Positions 9,067 to 16,809 of a stretch of DNA of 50,784 nt are shown here, piece by piece; position 1 is the stretch's first letter; the number at the start of each line of letters is the position of its first letter. The DNA comes from an uncultured Propionibacteriaceae bacterium (lineage in GTDB: Bacteria; Actinomycetota; Actinomycetes; Propionibacteriales; Propionibacteriaceae), in the NCBI GenBank assembly GCA_938012815.1, contig CALLVV010000068.1:1-50784 (forward strand), written 5' to 3'. Both the position numbers and the translations under genes were made by a program. The notes under the pieces were generated by a model that worked only from the letters and a program-made list of their open reading frames with translations, had not been told where the DNA came from and made no database searches.

Positions 9067-9273
9067 TCAGCGGCCGGGGTGACCGGCGAGGAGCGCCTTG
9101 GCCTGCTTGAGGTCGGAGCCGGCCATCTCGGTGTTGCCCTTGAGGCGACGCAGCCGCTTGGAGGACTTGTGGGCGTTGAGGTGACCCAGGTTCGCCTGAC
9201 GGTGCATCAGTTTGCCCGATCCGGTTACCTTGACACGTTTCTTGGTTCCCGAATGCGATTTCATCTTCGGCAT
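9067..9273 (-). CDS. rpmI: 50S ribosomal protein L35
   Basis: 68 aa with the L35 hallmark start MPKMKSHSGTKKRVKVTGSG and tail LLAGHPGR. The ATG at 9273 is chosen over an upstream in-frame start at 9312 because homology begins exactly at MPKMKSH. GAAAG-type pairing is available just upstream. Second gene of the infC operon, 35 nt after infC. Confidence 0.95.
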   Translation of the reverse strand: MPKMKSHSGTKKRVKVTGSGKLMHRQANLGHLNAHKSSKRLRRLKGNTEMAGSDLKQAKALLAGHPGR

Positions 9274-9308
9274 GGTTGGCTCGCTTTCTGATTGGTGACC
9301 GGCCCGGG

Positions 9309-9989
9309 TCACAGGTCAATGTCGGGGTCCATGTTGTCGGCGGGGCCGCGCTTCTTCCTGGACGGCCGGGCCGCGGCCCTGAGCCGGGCCTCCTCGGCCT
9401 TCTCCGCCTCGGCGTTCGCCCTGCGCTGCTCCATGCGACGGTCCCGCTCCTCGGCCTGTTCGGCCCTGGCCTCGGTCTTTTTCTTGGTGGGGCCGAGGAC
9501 CATCAGCATGTTCCGGCCGTCCTGCCTGGGTGCGGACTCGACGAAACCGTGCTCGGCGACATCGTCGGCGAGCCGCTTCAGCAGGTCGATGCCCAGTTCC
9601 GGACGGGACTGCTCGCGCCCACGGAACATGATGGTGATCTTCACCTTGTCGCCGGCCTTCAGGAACCGGACGACATGGCCCTTCTTGGTCTCGTAATCGT
9701 GGTTGTCGATCTTGAGACGAAGCTTCATTTCCTTGGTGATGGTGTTCGACTGGTTCCGACGGGCGTCCCGCGCCTTCTGCGCCGCCTCGTACTTGAATTT
9801 GCCGTAATCCATCAGCTTTGCAACCGGGGGGCGCGCCTGGGGCGCCACCTCGACGAGGTCGAGGTCGCTCTCAACTGCGAGGCGAAGGGCGTCCTCGAGA
9901 CGCACGATGCCGACCTGCTCGCCTTTCGGGCCTACGAGCCGGACCTCGGGTACTCGGATGCGTTCGTTGATCCGCGGTTCAGTGCTGAT
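9309..9989 (-). CDS. infC: translation initiation factor IF-3
   Basis: 226 aa from a probable AUC start. It contains the N-domain (RINERIRVPEVRLVGPKGEQ...), the linker helix with MDYGKFKYEAAQKARDARRN, and the C-domain ending in GPTKKK, plus a long Lys/Glu/Arg-rich tail of about 50 residues. IF-3 binds the 30S subunit and rejects non-canonical start codons. A strong GGAGG (9995-9999) lies 5 nt before ATC at 9987-9989. The only standard alternative, TTG at 9999-10001, overlaps that Shine-Dalgarno sequence and has none of its own. A rare start codon on infC permits known autoregulation. Confidence 0.93.
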   Translation of the reverse strand: MSTEPRINERIRVPEVRLVGPKGEQVGIVRLEDALRLAVESDLDLVEVAPQARPPVAKLMDYGKFKYEAAQKARDARRNQSNTITKEMKLRLKIDNHDYETKKGHVVRFLKAGDKVKITIMFRGREQSRPELGIDLLKRLADDVAEHGFVESAPRQDGRNMLMVLGPTKKKTEARAEQAEERDRRMEQRRANAEAEKAEEARLRAAARPSRKKRGPADNMDPDIDL

Positions 9990-10032
9990 GAGTTCCTCCA
10001 AGATTGTCGTTATCTGGCCTCAACGACGAGAA

Positions 10033-10078
10033 AGGCCTTCGCGCACGCACGAAGGCCTGACGACACGCCATGGCGTGT
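10033..10078 (-). promoter_or_regulatory. infC leader hairpins (candidate cis-regulatory structure)
   Basis: Two consecutive inverted repeats lie in the 5' leader of infC. The first is a perfect 16-bp palindrome ACACGCCATGGCGTGT (10063-10078). The second is a 9-bp perfect stem AGGCCTTCG/CGAAGGCCT (10033-10041 and 10050-10058) with an 8-nt loop. Read on the minus strand, the second stem is followed by a short TTTCTCG stretch, so it could act as an attenuator. It ends about 40 nt before the start codon. No match to a named leader family was recognised. Confidence 0.5.
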
Positions 10079-10168
10079 GTTCCAACCCGGCCGCCACTGC
10101 AACCTGGGTGGGAGGTCAGGCCTCCACTTCGTGAGCGAACGCTTCCGCATCGCTGTCAACGGCCAGAG

Positions 10169-10197
10169 AGAATACCCCGCCCACTCCGGGGAAACAA
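10169..10197 (-). promoter_or_regulatory. candidate infC operon promoter
   Basis: Minus-strand TTGTTT (10192-10197), a 17-nt spacer and TATTCT (10169-10174). A transcript from here would carry a leader of about 170 nt including both hairpins. A separate consensus -35 TTGACA (10154-10159) has no good -10 behind it. Confidence 0.45.
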
Positions 10198-10204
10198 ATG
10201 TTCC

Positions 10205-11311
10205 TCAGCCTATGGTTTCGATCACGTTGCCGTCGCTGTCGGTGATCTCGGTGCGTTCCACGTTCCAGATCACCCCGTCGGGTGCCATGTACTGGCCAGC
10301 CCGGGCCCTGAGGGTGGCGGCCAACCGGGAGAGGTCGGCCGGGTCGAGGGTCAGGGTGGCTTCCTTGTCCCCCAGCTGGATCCCGGTGCGGCCGCCGGGC
10401 AGGAAGAGCAGTTCTGCATCGGGACTGTGGAGAAGGAACTCTCGGCCGTGGGGCAGGCGGCTGTTGAGCCTCTCCCCGAGGACCCCGGCGACACGGGCCC
10501 CGATGGTCAGCATCGGCATTCCGCCTTCGGATGTGATCCTGAGCACATCGATGAAGACCTGTCCCATCTGTGACCCGTCCTTCTTACGGCCCTCCGTGAT
10601 CCGTGTCGCGATCTCCGGGTTGGTTCGCAACGACACGCCCCGCAGTTCGGTCACGCCCTTCGGCCGGGAGCCGGTCAGGAGGGAAAAGAACTTCTCCGCA
10701 TCCCAGTTGTTGACGTCATCGAGGTCCTCGGCGGTCAACCCGACGAGCTGCACGAACTGCACGGAACCGCTGGGGGTCTTGATGTCGCCCAGATCCGGGT
10801 CCTCTATGAAACCGAGGGCAGTCTGGGTGGTCTCCTCGTCCGGGACGATCGGACCGTTGGCGTCGATGTGCTGATTGGGCGCAAACCCGTTGTCGGTGCG
10901 GAAAACGTAGCGCGCCAGGTTCTGGAGCAGACTCAACGGCCAGGTGGGCGGCTCCTTGGCCTTCATGGCCTCGTCGTCGGCGAGCCGGAAGGTCAACTCG
11001 AAGCCGTATCCGGAAACCCCGGACTCGCCGGGCCCGTCCTGCCTCCCGTAGAGGTCCGTCAACCCGTAGGTGATGTAGTGCCAGTGCGGACGCGGCTCGT
11101 CCGCGCGGTAGACGGAGATGCCCTCCAACGGGTCGACGCCCCCCAGAAAGCTAGAGACCAAGGTGCCTATGTGGAACGGCTCGGGCTGATCCGGGTAGAG
11201 CTGCTCGCAGGCCACCGTGATGGCGTCCCAGCCGGGGCGTTCCCTCGTCTCCGCCCCGGCCTTCCGACCACTCCCCGACTCCCGGCCGAACAGTCCGTTC
11301 AAGATTCCCAT
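10205..11311 (-). CDS. SUFU (suppressor of fused) domain protein
   Basis: 368 aa. The N-terminal half matches the SUFU fold: GWDAITVACEQLYPDQPEPF, then DPLEGISVYRADEPRPHWHYITYGLTDLYG, then GYGFELTFRLA. The C-terminal half is less conserved. There is no signal peptide or membrane segment, so it is likely cytosolic. In bacteria, SUFU-domain proteins have been predicted to act as immunity proteins of polymorphic toxin systems, but no toxin gene adjoins this one and its role is unknown. The ATG at 11311 has TATGGT 6 nt upstream, suggesting a leaderless transcript. It lies between the infC operon and an MFS exporter, on the same strand. Confidence 0.8.
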   Translation of the reverse strand: MGILNGLFGRESGSGRKAGAETRERPGWDAITVACEQLYPDQPEPFHIGTLVSSFLGGVDPLEGISVYRADEPRPHWHYITYGLTDLYGRQDGPGESGVSGYGFELTFRLADDEAMKAKEPPTWPLSLLQNLARYVFRTDNGFAPNQHIDANGPIVPDEETTQTALGFIEDPDLGDIKTPSGSVQFVQLVGLTAEDLDDVNNWDAEKFFSLLTGSRPKGVTELRGVSLRTNPEIATRITEGRKKDGSQMGQVFIDVLRITSEGGMPMLTIGARVAGVLGERLNSRLPHGREFLLHSPDAELLFLPGGRTGIQLGDKEATLTLDPADLSRLAATLRARAGQYMAPDGVIWNVERTEITDSDGNVIETIG

Positions 11312-11317
11312 TCCGCC

Positions 11318-11323
11318 ACCATA
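11318..11323 (-). promoter_or_regulatory. candidate -10 box for leaderless SUFU gene
   Basis: TATGGT on the minus strand, ending 6 nt before the ATG. No Shine-Dalgarno sequence is present. Confidence 0.4.
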
Positions 11324-11527
11324 GCGAGCGCGGGCGACAAAGTTCTCGGTGATCCCGAACGAGCCCGGGCCACACTTCCCTGCAGATCCCCGATTCCCAC
11401 CGGCCCGGGACCGGCTGCTTTCCCCGGCCGCGAGGAGAATCCATCTTCAAAGTCTCCGGGAGAGGCTGAGCCGATGACGGCTCCCCCACTTCTCACACCC
11501 AGCACGAATTCCAGCCCCGGAACCACG

Positions 11528-12901
11528 TCACCGCCCCGGTGTCCCGGTGACCGGGAGCCGCCGACAAAAGAAGACCACGGCGACGCAGGAGATGGAAGGA
11601 AGGCCGGCCAGAACAAGCCAGGGCACGGGCGCAAGCGGTTGCGGGATTCTCGCCAGGGGCAGGAGAAGGCCGATCCCGGTACTGCCCAGCAGCACGGCCA
11701 GCCCACCGACGGATGCGAGCATCCCGAGGTGGCTGCCCAGCCGTTGTCCCCCGGACAGGTCCGCGACAACACCGCGCGCCGCGGGCATGACGAGGACCTG
11801 CCCGACATGGAGCCCGATCACGAACAGCACCGAGGGCAGGAAGGCCAGCACCCCGGACAGGGGCGGCAGTGCCGCGAATGCGGCCACCCCCAGGAGGCCG
11901 GCGGCCATCAGGGCGTATCCCCATCCCAGGATGCGAGCGGTCGGCCAGTGGGCGACCATGCGCGTGACGGGCAGCTGCAGCGCCACGGTGAGCACGGCTG
12001 CCAGCCCGAACAGCCATGTGATGTCGGCGTCTGGAACGCCGATCCGGTCCAGTTCGACGGGGATGGCCAGGTAGAATTGGTTGTAGGCAATCAGGCAGGT
12101 GCAGTGGATCAGCGCGAAGAGCAGGAACCGGCGATTGGCCAGCACGTGGCCCACGGATTCCCGGACCGGGGTGGACTGCCCGATGCGGCTTCCCCGGGGA
12201 AGCCAGATGACCTGGGCCAGCATGATCAGGGTGAAAACACCCGCGGCCAGCAGGCATGTCAGCCGGAACGGGATGAGCAGGAGAACACCTCCCAGCACGG
12301 GCCCGACGACGGATCCCAGCTGGGAGGCCATCATCTCGAGCCCGATGATCTCCTCCCGAGTCGTCACACCGTCGGCCTCGGCCTCACCGGCCCAGGCGAC
12401 GATAGCGGATTCCACCGCGGGCGAGAACAACGCCGCCGCGAACCCGATCAGGATCACGCCCAGCATCACCCCGAAGATCTCGTCGGCGATGGCGAGAGCC
12501 AGGAACCCGAAGATGCGGATGGCGCATCCGACGAGGATGGCGCTCTTGATTCCGAAACGGTCGGCAAGCGCCCCACCCAGGAAGAACATGCCCTGCTGCG
12601 AGAACGTCCGCAGCCCGAGCAGCAGCCCGATGATCCATTCGGCGAGCAGGAGGTCCTTGGCCAGGTGCGCCGCGATGAAGGGCACCACCAGGTAGAAGCC
12701 AACGTTGAAGGCGAATTGGGTGATGATGACGAGTCGCAGCGGAACGGGCAAGGTGACCAGCATCGCGAGCGATCCACGGCGTCCGCCTGGCGGACGGGAG
12801 GTCCTCCGTTTCCTCATCCTCCTGCTCTGAGAGGAACCGGGGGCGGATTCCGCCCCCTCGGAGCCGTTTGCGCCCTGGCCACGGGCGATGGATGTTGACA
12901 C
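11528..12901 (-). CDS. major facilitator superfamily transporter
   Basis: 457 aa from GTG at 12901, with about 12 hydrophobic helices after a basic N-terminal stretch of about 45 residues. The MFS loop 2-3 motif is recognisable (GGALADRFGIKSAILVG). The overall layout resembles MdtH-type drug:H+ antiporters, with a short loop between the two six-helix halves (near WLPRGSRIGQST). Substrate is unknown. GTG at 12901 has AGGGA about 7 nt upstream; an ATG at 12979 gives 26 more residues but has only weak ribosome-binding sequence, so the start is uncertain. Confidence 0.82.
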   Translation of the reverse strand: MSTSIARGQGANGSEGAESAPGSSQSRRMRKRRTSRPPGGRRGSLAMLVTLPVPLRLVIITQFAFNVGFYLVVPFIAAHLAKDLLLAEWIIGLLLGLRTFSQQGMFFLGGALADRFGIKSAILVGCAIRIFGFLALAIADEIFGVMLGVILIGFAAALFSPAVESAIVAWAGEAEADGVTTREEIIGLEMMASQLGSVVGPVLGGVLLLIPFRLTCLLAAGVFTLIMLAQVIWLPRGSRIGQSTPVRESVGHVLANRRFLLFALIHCTCLIAYNQFYLAIPVELDRIGVPDADITWLFGLAAVLTVALQLPVTRMVAHWPTARILGWGYALMAAGLLGVAAFAALPPLSGVLAFLPSVLFVIGLHVGQVLVMPAARGVVADLSGGQRLGSHLGMLASVGGLAVLLGSTGIGLLLPLARIPQPLAPVPWLVLAGLPSISCVAVVFFCRRLPVTGTPGR

Positions 12902-13150
12902 GGATACTTCCCTGTGGAACCTGGGCGCGAGGCTCTTCCGGGGACCGGCCAGGTTCTCGGACTCGTGGACCGCCTCCATATGAGACGTCCACCCACCGTT
13001 GCGCGTCAGTCCCGGGATTTGACCGGGTTCCCCTGTGCATCGTCGTGAATGCCGCCAGCCCGGCGGAACGTTGCTCGCCCCGCCGGGAACACCCTAAACT
13101 CCACGAAACTGGTTCCACAAGTCACCCACCGCGGCAACCGGGAATGTGGA

Positions 13151-13672
13151 ATGCTTGACCACATGGGTACGTCGCTGTTTGTCACCATCGCCGTCATGAC
13201 CGTCATCGTGGCCATCACAGCAGGATTGTTCGCCCACGGCCGCAGTCCGCGGACCCTGCTCGCTGGCATCGGTTTTGCACTGCTGCCGCTGGGGCTCCTC
13301 CTGACGGGCATGTCGGATCTGCTGGTGAGCGGTGTCGAGAGTCTGATCGCCTGGGTGGAGCGTACCGGGTGGACGAACACGATGAGCTGGGGTGCCGGCA
13401 TCGGTGGCCTGGGAATCCTGTTGATCGTAGTGGCCCGTTTCCTGCCGGGTGCGAAACCACGCCAAGCACAGGAGGACGGCGCCCCCCGCGAAAGACCCGC
13501 GGCCAAGCAGCCCCGAACCAAACCCACGGTCACGAAGGGAGATCAGCAAACTGCCCAGCCCTCCCGATCAACCCCGCAGACCGGTGTCACGCCCAAAAAA
13601 GGCGCCGCTGCAGCCGGTGACGACGATCTCGACGAAATCGAGGCCATTCTCAAGAAACGCGGAATAGTCTGA
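13151..13672 (+). CDS. small membrane protein of unknown function
   Basis: 173 aa. Three hydrophobic segments lie in the first 105 residues (around 10-28, 33-55 and 80-102). They are followed by a hydrophilic, Pro/Lys/Thr-rich cytoplasmic tail ending in DDDLDEIEAILKKRGIV. That acidic tail pattern recalls uncharacterised actinobacterial membrane proteins, and no function is assigned. ATG at 13151 is preferred; ATG at 13163 is an alternative. Neither has a strong Shine-Dalgarno sequence. It is divergent from the MFS gene and convergent with hisG (23 bp apart). Confidence 0.7.
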   Translation: MLDHMGTSLFVTIAVMTVIVAITAGLFAHGRSPRTLLAGIGFALLPLGLLLTGMSDLLVSGVESLIAWVERTGWTNTMSWGAGIGGLGILLIVVARFLPGAKPRQAQEDGAPRERPAAKQPRTKPTVTKGDQQTAQPSRSTPQTGVTPKKGAAAAGDDDLDEIEAILKKRGIV

Positions 13673-13695
13673 GCGGATGTCCCGCCCCCTGTAAT

Positions 13696-14541
13696 TCAGA
13701 GCCTGACCGCACTCAGCTCGGTCAGGATGATGCCGCGGGCCCCCGCCTCGAACAGCCGATCCATCAGCAGATGAACTCCGCGGCGCGGAACTAGAACCCG
13801 CACCGCCATCCAGCCGGGTTCGGCCAGGCGGGAGACGGTCGGACCGTTCACACCAGAGGCCAAGGCGGTGGTCGCCGCGAGATCCGTCTCCGCAACGTTG
13901 TAGTCCATCATCAGGTAGTTCTGCGCCACCAGCACCGACTCGAGTCGTGTGCGCAGCGGAGCCAGTCCCTCCGGTTCGTTGTCCTCGTCACGGCGGATGA
14001 GGATCGCCTCGGAGGTACAGATGGGTTCTCCGAAGACCTCGAGTCCCGCCCGCTGGAGGGTGGTTCCGGTGTCGACGACATCGGCCACCACATCGGCCAC
14101 CCCCAGCCGGATGGCTGATTCCACGGCCCCGTCGAGCTTCACGAGAGCGGCCTCGATGCCCTGCTCCTCCAGCCAGCGGCCCAGCAGCCCCGGATAGGAG
14201 GTCGCGATGCGCTTGCCCACCAGGTCCGCGACGTCGTGGAACCGGCCCGCCGGGGCGGCGAACCGGAACCGGCTACCGCCGAACCCGAGGGGCAGGATCT
14301 CCGTGGCGCGGGCACCCGAGTCGAATAGCATGTCCCGGCCGGTGATCCCGACGTCCAGGTGCCCCTCCCCCACGTACACGGCTATGTCACGGGGACGCAG
14401 GTAGTAGAACTCGACATCGTGGACTGAATCCACCAAGGTTAGGTCCTTGGGGTCGGTACGCTGCCGATAACCTGCTGCCCGGAGCATGTTGGTGGCAGCC
14501 TCGGCCAGGGAACCCTTGTTGGGCACGGCAATCTTCAGCAT
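13696..14541 (-). CDS. hisG: ATP phosphoribosyltransferase, long form
   Basis: 281 aa, the long HisG form with a C-terminal regulatory ACT-like domain (histidine feedback) that needs no HisZ. It condenses ATP and PRPP in the first step of histidine synthesis. Start region MLKIAVPNKGSLAEAA, PRPP-binding region VADVVADVVDTGTTLQRAGL, and C-terminal domain from LMMDYNVAE onward are visible. ATG at 14541 is chosen because AGGAG lies 5 nt upstream; GTG at 14547 overlaps that site. It follows hisE by 15 nt, forming a hisE-hisG pair. Confidence 0.95.
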   Translation of the reverse strand: MLKIAVPNKGSLAEAATNMLRAAGYRQRTDPKDLTLVDSVHDVEFYYLRPRDIAVYVGEGHLDVGITGRDMLFDSGARATEILPLGFGGSRFRFAAPAGRFHDVADLVGKRIATSYPGLLGRWLEEQGIEAALVKLDGAVESAIRLGVADVVADVVDTGTTLQRAGLEVFGEPICTSEAILIRRDEDNEPEGLAPLRTRLESVLVAQNYLMMDYNVAETDLAATTALASGVNGPTVSRLAEPGWMAVRVLVPRRGVHLLMDRLFEAGARGIILTELSAVRL

Positions 14542-14556
14542 CTTCACTCCTACGAC

Positions 14557-14820
14557 TCACAGGTGCCGGTAGACGTCCTCGAGGTCCAGGTCCAGTGCGA
14601 TCATCATCACCTGGAGGTGGTACAGCAACTGGCTGATCTCCAGCGCGGCGTCATCGGTGCTCTCGTGCTCGGCGGCCATCCAGACCTCGGCGGCCTCCTC
14701 CACCACCTTCTTTCCGATGTGATGCACCCCCGCGTCCAGACGGGCGACGGTCGACGACCCCTCCGGCCGGGTTCGGGCCGTCTCGCGGAGCTGCTCGAAG
14801 AGCTGTTCAAAGGATTTCAT
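14557..14820 (-). CDS. hisE: phosphoribosyl-ATP pyrophosphatase
   Basis: 87 aa, second step of histidine synthesis, hydrolysing PR-ATP to PR-AMP and PPi. MazG-like all-alpha fold; typical regions are HHIGKKVVEEAAEVWMAAEH, with the metal-binding EEAAE, and ALEISQLLYHLQVMM. ATG at 14820 is chosen from homology. TAGGGT lies 8 nt upstream, so the transcript may be leaderless from within the end of mshC. It is directly followed by hisG. Confidence 0.94.
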   Translation of the reverse strand: MKSFEQLFEQLRETARTRPEGSSTVARLDAGVHHIGKKVVEEAAEVWMAAEHESTDDAALEISQLLYHLQVMMIALDLDLEDVYRHL

Positions 14821-14828
14821 GATTCGCC

Positions 14829-14834
14829 ACCCTA
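14829..14834 (-). promoter_or_regulatory. candidate -10 box for leaderless hisE
   Basis: TAGGGT on the minus strand, ending 8 nt before the ATG and next to the mshC stop. Confidence 0.35.
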
Positions 14835-14839
14835 ATGGG

Positions 14840-16087
14840 TCACAACTCGACCCCGAGCAGCGCATCCACGGCGGCGGCCATCCTGCCGTATCCACCAGTC
14901 TCCTCGCCCTCGGATCCCCGGCTCGCGGCGGCCCATTCATCGACGATGTCCAGTGCCAGGGGGGCGTCGAGGTCGTTGCGCAGGGCCCTCCGCATCTCGG
15001 CGATGACCTCCCCCGTGGCGCGGGTGGCTTTCAGGCCGCGGAGGGAACGCCACGTGGTGAGGCGCTGCGTGGCGCGTTCCAGCAACTGTGGGCTCCACTC
15101 CCAGTCGCTGCGGTAGTGCTGGCCGAGCAGCGCCAACCGGATCGCCATCGGGTCTGCCCCACGCTGCCTCAATCCGCTGACCAGTTCCAGGTTGCCCCTC
15201 GACTTGCTCATCTTCTCCCCACCCAAGGCGACCATCCCGGAGTGGACGTAGGCCCCGGCCATCGGCACACCCGTCACGGCCCGCGCCTCGGCAGCACACA
15301 TCTCGTGGTGCGGGAAGACCAGGTCGGTTCCGCCGCCCTGCACGTCGAAGCAGGGTCCGAGATGGCGCAGGGAGATAGCGGTGCACTCGATGTGCCAGCC
15401 TGGCCGGCCATCGCCGAGCGCCGAGGTCCAGCTCGGCTCACCCGAACGGGCGAACCGCCACAACAGGCAGTCCAGCGGGTGACGTTTCCCGGACCGTTCG
15501 GGATCCCCGCCACGCTCGGCGAAGATCTTGAGCATGCGCTCCTCGTCGTAGTGGCTGACCTCCCCGAAACCAGGCGCGCCTGCGGTGTTGAAGTACCAGT
15601 CGGGATGCTCGGGATCCTCCACCTGATAGACCAGCCCGGTGGGCAGCAGTTTCTCGATCAGTTCCACCACGCACGGAATGGATTCGACCGCCCCGACGTA
15701 CTGGTCGGGTGGGATGACACGCAGGGCGGTCATGTCGGAGCGGAACAGTTCGATCTGGTCCTCGGCCAGTTCCTCCCAGCCCTGCCCCGTGGCAGCGGCG
15801 CGTTCCAGCAGCGGATCGTCCACATCCGTGACGTTCTGGACGTAGTTGACGCCCAGACCGAGGTCCCGCCAGACCCGGTTCACCAGATCGAAGGTGAGGT
15901 AGGTGTTGGCGTGCCCCAGGTGCGTGGCGTCGTAGGGGGTGATGCCGCACACGTACATCCGGGCCTCGCCCTCCGCGGGGCCGACGGGAATGGTGCGGGC
16001 GGAGGAGGAGTCGTGCAGCCTGAGCTGCCTGGGTGCATCCTGCGACGGCGGGATGTTGGGAATCTCGACTGGGGCCCACGAATACAT
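14840..16087 (-). CDS. mshC: cysteine:glucosaminyl-inositol ligase (mycothiol biosynthesis)
   Basis: 415 aa. It joins L-cysteine to GlcN-Ins with ATP, the penultimate part of mycothiol assembly, and is a shortened CysRS paralogue. Motifs seen: MYVCGITPYDATHLGHANTY (HIGH-like), NVTDVDDPLLERA, GRPGWHIECTAIS with zinc ligands, FPHHE, and KMSKSRGN. The end (AAVDALLGVEL) matches MshC rather than CysRS, which would carry an anticodon-binding domain. ATG at 16087 fits the conserved MxSW start and has TAGTTT 7 nt upstream, so it is probably leaderless. The nearby GGAGG is too far (16 nt). Confidence 0.94.
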   Translation of the reverse strand: MYSWAPVEIPNIPPSQDAPRQLRLHDSSSARTIPVGPAEGEARMYVCGITPYDATHLGHANTYLTFDLVNRVWRDLGLGVNYVQNVTDVDDPLLERAAATGQGWEELAEDQIELFRSDMTALRVIPPDQYVGAVESIPCVVELIEKLLPTGLVYQVEDPEHPDWYFNTAGAPGFGEVSHYDEERMLKIFAERGGDPERSGKRHPLDCLLWRFARSGEPSWTSALGDGRPGWHIECTAISLRHLGPCFDVQGGGTDLVFPHHEMCAAEARAVTGVPMAGAYVHSGMVALGGEKMSKSRGNLELVSGLRQRGADPMAIRLALLGQHYRSDWEWSPQLLERATQRLTTWRSLRGLKATRATGEVIAEMRRALRNDLDAPLALDIVDEWAAASRGSEGEETGGYGRMAAAVDALLGVEL

Positions 16088-16094
16088 GACCACA

Positions 16095-16100
16095 AAACTA
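16095..16100 (-). promoter_or_regulatory. candidate -10 box for leaderless mshC
   Basis: TAGTTT on the minus strand, ending 7 nt before the ATG. Confidence 0.4.
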
Positions 16101-16142
16101 CTGCCTCCGACCGTCCCCCCGGAATCAGCAGGGGCGTCGGGG

Positions 16143-16658
16143 TCAGAAAAGTGGCGCGCGATACCCGTTGCTACGGGGGCAGATGTGCCCGGCGGCGTGC
16201 ACCGGCTGGGAGCAGAACGGACAGCTGGGATCGGCGGTCGCGACGATGATCCGGGCGCGCGCGGCGAACTGTCTGGCCACCCCGGGATACAGCCACACCT
16301 GCACCAGGGAGGCCATCCCCTGCACGTCCTGGTCGTCCGGGTAGAACTCAAGCTGGATGGCTCCTCTCCTGGTGTCAAGGGCCCATCCGATGGCACCGAC
16401 GTTGAACAGCACGTCGACGGGGGCGTCCAGCGGACCAAGCTCGGGATCGGTCTCCGGCGGCCTCCCCAGCCACCCGAGGGCCGTCGCCTCCCGCAGCAGG
16501 GAATCGATGCGACGGGCGATCGACAGCGCCGCCTCGCGTTGAACGCCAACGGCAACCATGTGCTCCCCCTGACGGATCTGGATGACGAATCTCCGTTCCC
16601 CAACAGGGCCGAGAGCCCCGACGACCACACGATCGGGATTGGGAAATTCGTACATCAT
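16143..16658 (-). CDS. DUF3090 family protein
   Basis: 171 aa. It matches the actinobacterial DUF3090 family, with start YEFPNPDRVVVGALGPVGERRF and C-terminal CPFCSQPVHAAGHICPRSNGYR. The CxxC...HxC pattern could hold zinc. Function is unknown. In other actinobacteria it accompanies a histidine-phosphatase-like protein (MSMEG_4193 type), an SCO1664-type protein and mshC; only mshC is retained here. ATG at 16658 has TAGGGT 7 nt upstream. The gap to mshC is 55 nt and mshC has its own start signal. Confidence 0.88.
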   Translation of the reverse strand: MMYEFPNPDRVVVGALGPVGERRFVIQIRQGEHMVAVGVQREAALSIARRIDSLLREATALGWLGRPPETDPELGPLDAPVDVLFNVGAIGWALDTRRGAIQLEFYPDDQDVQGMASLVQVWLYPGVARQFAARARIIVATADPSCPFCSQPVHAAGHICPRSNGYRAPLF

Positions 16659-16665
16659 TCACCCC

Positions 16666-16671
16666 ACCCTA
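16666..16671 (-). promoter_or_regulatory. candidate -10 box for leaderless DUF3090 gene
   Basis: TAGGGT on the minus strand, ending 7 nt before the ATG. Confidence 0.4.
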
Positions 16672-16797
16672 CGGGGCTGCGAACCTGTGCGCACCGAGAG
16701 CTCGGGCGGTCCGTGTCTCCCGGCCGGGGTCTTCCCACGGCCATCGCAGCCCCGTCGCTCACCGGCGTGCTTCAAGCATCCCGAGGAAGCCGCGACC

Positions 16798-16803
16798 TAG
16801 ACT
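16798..16803 (+). promoter_or_regulatory. candidate -10 box for leaderless aldo/keto reductase
   Basis: TAGACT ending 6 nt before the ATG at 16810. No Shine-Dalgarno sequence is visible. Confidence 0.4.
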
Positions 16804-16809
16804 GCCCGG

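Noticed and set aside
11468..11483. 6-bp hairpin GAGCCG/CGGCTC downstream of the MFS gene
   Set aside because: Short and without a T-tract; too weak to call a terminator.
13113..13151. Inverted repeat TTCCACA/TGTGGAA before the small membrane protein gene
   Set aside because: Only 7 bp with a 25-nt loop; expected by chance at this scale.
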